Assembly (NCBI GenBank): GCA_036655355.1 | Contig: JAVVQG010000015.1 | Coordinates: forward strand, 44,539-108,538 | Length of the DNA: 64,000 nt | From: JAUNSR01 sp036655355 | GTDB taxonomy: Bacteria > Bacteroidota > Bacteroidia > Bacteroidales > JAUNSR01 | Reading direction: 5' to 3' | Part shown: piece after piece, positions 61,096 to 64,000 of the stretch | Layout: the number at the start of each line of letters is the position of its first letter | Numbering within the stretch: the first letter of the stretch is position 1 | The notes under the pieces: model-generated | Told to the model about the DNA's origin: nothing | Database searches by the model: none | What the model saw: only the letters and a program-made list of their open reading frames with translations | Made by a program: the position numbers and the translations under genes

Positions 61096-62349
61096 ATGAA
61101 GATTATTAGAAACCTACTGCTGCTGCTCACGTTCCTGATCTCCGGAACGATTTCCGCTCAGGTTTATACGGTCGATAACGTACCGAACGTTCAGCTCAAA
61201 AACGCCCGTGCGTTCGTTTCCAATCCGGACGGTATTCTGGATGCCCGGACCGTGGCCCAACTGGACACGATGCTTTACAACCTGCGTGCCACCAACTCCT
61301 CCGAGTTCGTGGTGGTGTTGCTGAATTCGATCGGTTCGGACGATCCGAAAGAGTTCGCGGTGAAGCTTTTTGAGAAATGGGGTATCGGTCAACGGGAGAA
61401 AGACAACGGACTGCTGTTGTTGTTCGTGAAAGACCAGAGACGCGCCGTTACCGAGGTGGGATATGGTTTGGAAGGGTTGTTGCCCGACGGCATCAACAAA
61501 CGCATCATGATGAAATACATGTATCCTTATTTCAAGGAGGGTAATTACGACCAAGGGATGCTCGACGGAGTGAAGGCGTTCATCGGGGTGATGACCACCG
61601 ATGCGGCGAATCAGGAACTTTATGTGGCACCCAAGCCGCGCACCTCTCCGATTAAGCTTACAGACGTATTGCTTTGGTACCTGATCTTCTCATTCATCGT
61701 CGCTTCGTTTATGACGGGAGCTATTCTGATGAGCCAGAAGAATGCGCCCGATCAGGCGGATTACTCCAAATACAGGGCGATAGCGGGTTATAAGCAAACA
61801 CTGATCCTGCTTTGCGTTTTCTTCCCGGTATTTATGATTCCGGTTTATCTGTGGCTGAAATCCCGATTGCACTCGTTGCGGGAGAAGAAACAATCGTGCG
61901 ATTTTTGCGGTGGCAAGATGCACAAGCTCACAGAGCAGGAGGAAGATGCTTATTTGAGCGCATCGGAACAGACGGAAGAGAAAATCAATTCGGTGGATTA
62001 TGACGTCTGGCTGTGTGATCATTGCAACAAGGTGAAGATTTTCCCGTTTGAAACGCAATATACCAAATACACGAAATGTCCGGTTTGTCACAGCAGGGCG
62101 TACGGATTGCAGAGTGACCGCATTCTGGTGGAACCCACTCCGTTCAGCAAGGGACAGGCTGAGAAGACTTATTACTGTCAACATTGCAAATACACCAAAC
62201 GCATGCCTTATATCCTGCCGATGATCATCGTAGCGGGAGGCATCGGAGGACGCGGCGGCAGAGGCGGTGGCTTCGGCGGTGGCCAGAGTTTCGGGGGCGG
62301 CTTCGGCGGCGGTCGCAGCGGAGGCGGCGGCGCTTCGATCGGTTGGTAA
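61096..62349 (+). CDS. TPM-domain membrane protein with zinc-ribbon cysteines
   Basis: 417 aa. Signal peptide (ending SAQ, about 22), then a TPM domain (about 35-165) with FVSNPDGILDARTVAQLD and WGIGQREKDNGLLLLFVKDQRRAVTEVGYGLEG. A first helix lies at about 196-215 and a second at about 235-256. The cytoplasmic tail has four CxxC pairs (CDFCGGK, CDHCNK, CPVCH, CQHCK), consistent with zinc ribbons, and the C-terminus is a Gly/Arg/Phe-rich tail. TPM domains occur in thylakoid and envelope repair factors and some have phosphatase activity; the role here is unknown. Confidence 0.88.
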   Translation: MKIIRNLLLLLTFLISGTISAQVYTVDNVPNVQLKNARAFVSNPDGILDARTVAQLDTMLYNLRATNSSEFVVVLLNSIGSDDPKEFAVKLFEKWGIGQREKDNGLLLLFVKDQRRAVTEVGYGLEGLLPDGINKRIMMKYMYPYFKEGNYDQGMLDGVKAFIGVMTTDAANQELYVAPKPRTSPIKLTDVLLWYLIFSFIVASFMTGAILMSQKNAPDQADYSKYRAIAGYKQTLILLCVFFPVFMIPVYLWLKSRLHSLREKKQSCDFCGGKMHKLTEQEEDAYLSASEQTEEKINSVDYDVWLCDHCNKVKIFPFETQYTKYTKCPVCHSRAYGLQSDRILVEPTPFSKGQAEKTYYCQHCKYTKRMPYILPMIIVAGGIGGRGGRGGGFGGGQSFGGGFGGGRSGGGGASIGW

Positions 62350-62417
62350 AATTCAATTCGGGATTACTTGCCCCTATAGAGTTTTAGGTGTTGTGTCGTT
62401 TCGGGTTTTACCATTTT

Positions 62418-62508
62418 ACACAAATTCCCTAGGTATTTATGTTGTCAATCACACAAATACCTAGGGAATTTTTGTGTCATGGTGCAATAATTGCCTAGGT
62501 ATTTGTGT
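62418..62508. repeat. Three-copy CCTAGG-centred repeat array upstream of the AAA ATPase
   Basis: Copy A (62418-62442) and copy B (62451-62477) are inverted: ACACAAAT-TCCCTAGG and its complement form a near-perfect 25-bp stem with an 8-nt loop. Copy C (62491-62508, TTGCCTAGGTATTTGTGT) repeats A in direct orientation with two differences. Each copy has the core CCTAGG(T/G)A. Copy C covers the stretch just before the -7 box, the usual position of an operator. Confidence 0.85.
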
Positions 62509-62515
62509 AAATTTG
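62508..62515 (+). promoter_or_regulatory. Putative -7 box for the AAA_14 gene
   Basis: TAAATTTG matches TAnnTTTG, 39 bp before the start codon. Repeat copy C fills the spacer region upstream, so binding there should block the promoter. The -33 element is weak. Confidence 0.5.
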
Positions 62516-62554
62516 TATCGACATGAATTATTAAACAATTAATATTTTATTCGG

Positions 62555-63859
62555 ATGGAAAGATTTGCAATGAATCGGCTGATTGCTTGGAAAGAGAAAG
62601 GTTCACGGAAACCACTGATTATTCATGGCGCCCGACAAGTTGGTAAAACCTGGCTGATGAAGGAGTTCGGCAAGAAATATTATGCACAAACAGCCTATGT
62701 AAACTTCGAAAGCTCTAAACTCTTACAATCGTTATTCGATGAAAATTATAATATAGCTCGTATCATTACGGCCATTGAGATTGAATCGGGTGTAAAAATC
62801 GACCCGACGAATACGCTGATTATCTTCGACGAAATACAGGCGGCTCCGGGAGCGATTACTTCATTAAAATATTTCTGTGAAGAGGCCCCACAATATCATA
62901 TCATATCTGCCGGATCTTTATTAGGAGTAGCACTTCACGCTCACACTTCATTTCCGGTAGGAAAGGTGGAATTTCTGAATCTTTACCCATTAAGCTTTGG
63001 CGAATTTTTGTTAGCAATGAATCAACGCTCGTTGTTTGATTTGCTAAGATCGAAAGATTGGAGTTTGATAAAAAGCTTCAAGGAGAAATACATAGTCCTG
63101 CTTCGGGAATATTATTATGTGGGAGGTATGCCGGAAGCGGTATCAAGCTTTTCGCAGTATAAGGATTTCAAGGAGGTAAGAGTAATTCAAAAGCAGATTC
63201 TCACTTCTTATGAACAAGATTTTTCAAAGCATGCCCCTAATGAGGTGATTCCTCGTATTCGTATGCTGTGGCATTCAATTCCTGCTCAGTTGGCAAAAGA
63301 AAATAAAAAATTCATATACGGTGCCATCCGACAGGGAGCCCGGGCCAAGGAATATGAAGATGCTTTATCCTGGCTAATAGACTGCGGATTAGTATATAAG
63401 GTAAACCGCGTAACAAAGCCAGGCTTACCATTGATATCCTACGAAGAGCTTAATGCTTTCAAATTATTCATCTTGGATGTTGGACTATTGGGTGCGATGG
63501 GAGATTTGGATGTTAAAACCCTTTTGGAAGGAACCCGCATTTTTGAAGAGTTCAAAGGGGCGTTGACAGAGCAATATGTACTGGAACAATTCAAACTTCA
63601 AGATGATATAAAAGTGGCATATTGGAGTTCCGACACGACAAACAACGAAATCGATTTTCTAATTCAGTTGGCGAATGAAGTAATTCCGGTAGAAGTAAAA
63701 GCCGAAGAAAATCTGATGGCTAAAAGTCTAAGGGCATATTGTCAGAAATATAATCCGGCTATTGCGATTCGCACATCGATGTCGGATTATCGCAAAGAAG
63801 ATTGGCTTGTGAATATTCCGCTTTATGCGATGGATGAACTTTCGGACATTGAGGAATAG
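62555..63859 (+). CDS. AAA_14/DUF4143 family ATPase
   Basis: 434 aa, soluble. Walker A GARQVGKT (25-32), Walker B-like TLIIFDEIQAAPG (about 87-99) and sensor-like IISAGSLLGV. The C-terminal DUF4143 region (about 215-434) ends with NEIDFLIQ and VIPVEVKA, the E-x-D ... E-x-K arrangement of a PD-(D/E)xK nuclease-like fold. Such two-domain ATPases are multi-copy in Bacteroidota and archaea; their role is unproven, with mobile-element or DNA-binding roles proposed. The gene is AT-rich compared with its neighbours and lies between the repeat array and a probable IS end. Confidence 0.92.
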   Translation: MERFAMNRLIAWKEKGSRKPLIIHGARQVGKTWLMKEFGKKYYAQTAYVNFESSKLLQSLFDENYNIARIITAIEIESGVKIDPTNTLIIFDEIQAAPGAITSLKYFCEEAPQYHIISAGSLLGVALHAHTSFPVGKVEFLNLYPLSFGEFLLAMNQRSLFDLLRSKDWSLIKSFKEKYIVLLREYYYVGGMPEAVSSFSQYKDFKEVRVIQKQILTSYEQDFSKHAPNEVIPRIRMLWHSIPAQLAKENKKFIYGAIRQGARAKEYEDALSWLIDCGLVYKVNRVTKPGLPLISYEELNAFKLFILDVGLLGAMGDLDVKTLLEGTRIFEEFKGALTEQYVLEQFKLQDDIKVAYWSSDTTNNEIDFLIQLANEVIPVEVKAEENLMAKSLRAYCQKYNPAIAIRTSMSDYRKEDWLVNIPLYAMDELSDIEE

Positions 63860-63948
63860 GAGATGCCGCTGACTCAGTTTATTTTACACCACCATTGATT
63901 GTCCAACATTTCAGGTTCACTACGGAAACAAAAAGAGGATGTACCTTT

Positions 63949-64000
63949 TGAAGTGCACCCCAAAAGTTAGACAAAAAACTTTTGGGGTGCATTCTTTATG
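63949..64000 (+). mobile_element. Probable left end of an IS3-family insertion sequence (truncated by window)
   Basis: From TGAAGTGCACCCC (63949) the sequence has the pattern TGNNGTGCNCCCCAAAAGTT-GACA of IS3-family terminal repeats. A second inverted arm (63977-63991) pairs with 63954-63968. ATG at 63998-64000 is where an orfA transposase would start. A terminator for the AAA gene is an alternative reading of the hairpin. Confidence 0.55.

Noticed and set aside
1..64000. tRNA or rRNA genes
   Set aside because: No intergenic stretch shows a cloverleaf with a TTCGA-type arm or rRNA-like sequence; the gaps are mostly short.

Overview
This 64-kb window is chromosomal DNA from a Bacteroidota bacterium, most likely of the order Bacteroidales. 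The evidence is the complete Bacteroidota-style dcw (division and cell wall) cluster, a PorT-type outer-membrane barrel, a glycine-lipid acyltransferase pair, DUF3109, DUF4292 and FdtA/QdtA families, and repeated matches to the Bacteroidota housekeeping -7 box TAnnTTTG in front of genes. The genus cannot be fixed from sequence alone. Most of the window is dense core genome of moderate GC. The first 3 kb, a glycosyltransferase near 42-43 kb and the last 1.5 kb are visibly more AT-rich and look accessory.

Layout. 1-3.05 kb: end of an AT-rich operon encoding a MotA/TolQ/ExbB-like channel protein with a long tail (5' end outside the window), a trypsin-fold protease with a lipobox, and a MotB/OmpA-like protein, joined by two ATGA stop-start overlaps. 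This resembles the ZorAB motor of Zorya defence with an inserted protease and is the best candidate for an undescribed system. 3.4-11.5 kb: cell-envelope and periplasmic hydrolases (GH20 hexosaminidase, GH3/beta-lactamase fusion, two-part 5'-nucleotidase), a small 2[4Fe-4S] ferredoxin and a PorT-like barrel. 11.7-16.8 kb: rplS, a PgpH-like 7TM-HD phosphodiesterase, gpmI, DUF3109. 16.86-17.05 kb: nine 22-bp palindromic tandem repeats, followed by a 57-bp palindromic bidirectional terminator. 17.3-19.1 kb: glsB-glsA glycine-lipid genes. 19.4-34.7 kb: rsmH-ftsL-ftsI-murE-mraY-murD-ftsW-murG-murC-ftsQ-ftsA-ftsZ-yqeY, one operon without mraZ or ddl. 35-42 kb: S41 protease, argB, prfB (with a programmed +1 frameshift), fadD and an M20 deacetylase. 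42-50 kb: glycosyltransferases, alkaline phosphatase, an NPP-type phosphodiesterase and a ClC channel. 49.6-59.5 kb: a ten-gene leftward operon that starts with dut, a TPR lipoprotein, a DUF4292 lipoprotein and an EnvC-like factor and runs into a deoxy-amino-sugar module (two FdtA-like cupins, FemAB-like acyltransferase, FdtB-like aminotransferase, flippase, glycosyltransferase). 59.7-62.3 kb: dgt and a TPM-domain protein. 62.4-63.9 kb: an AAA_14/DUF4143 ATPase behind a three-copy CCTAGG repeat array that overlaps its promoter. The window ends at what looks like the left end of an IS3-family insertion sequence.

How the genes work together. The core theme is envelope construction: lipid II synthesis and divisome assembly (dcw), glycine lipids (glsBA), septal hydrolase activation (EnvC-like), a surface glycan module, and periplasmic salvage or recycling (hexosaminidase, GH3, 5'-nucleotidase, alkaline phosphatase, NPP). 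dut and dgt, divergently placed, both act on the dNTP pool.

Limits: family calls come from reading motifs without database searches. Promoter calls rest on short consensus matches. Residue positions are counted by hand.
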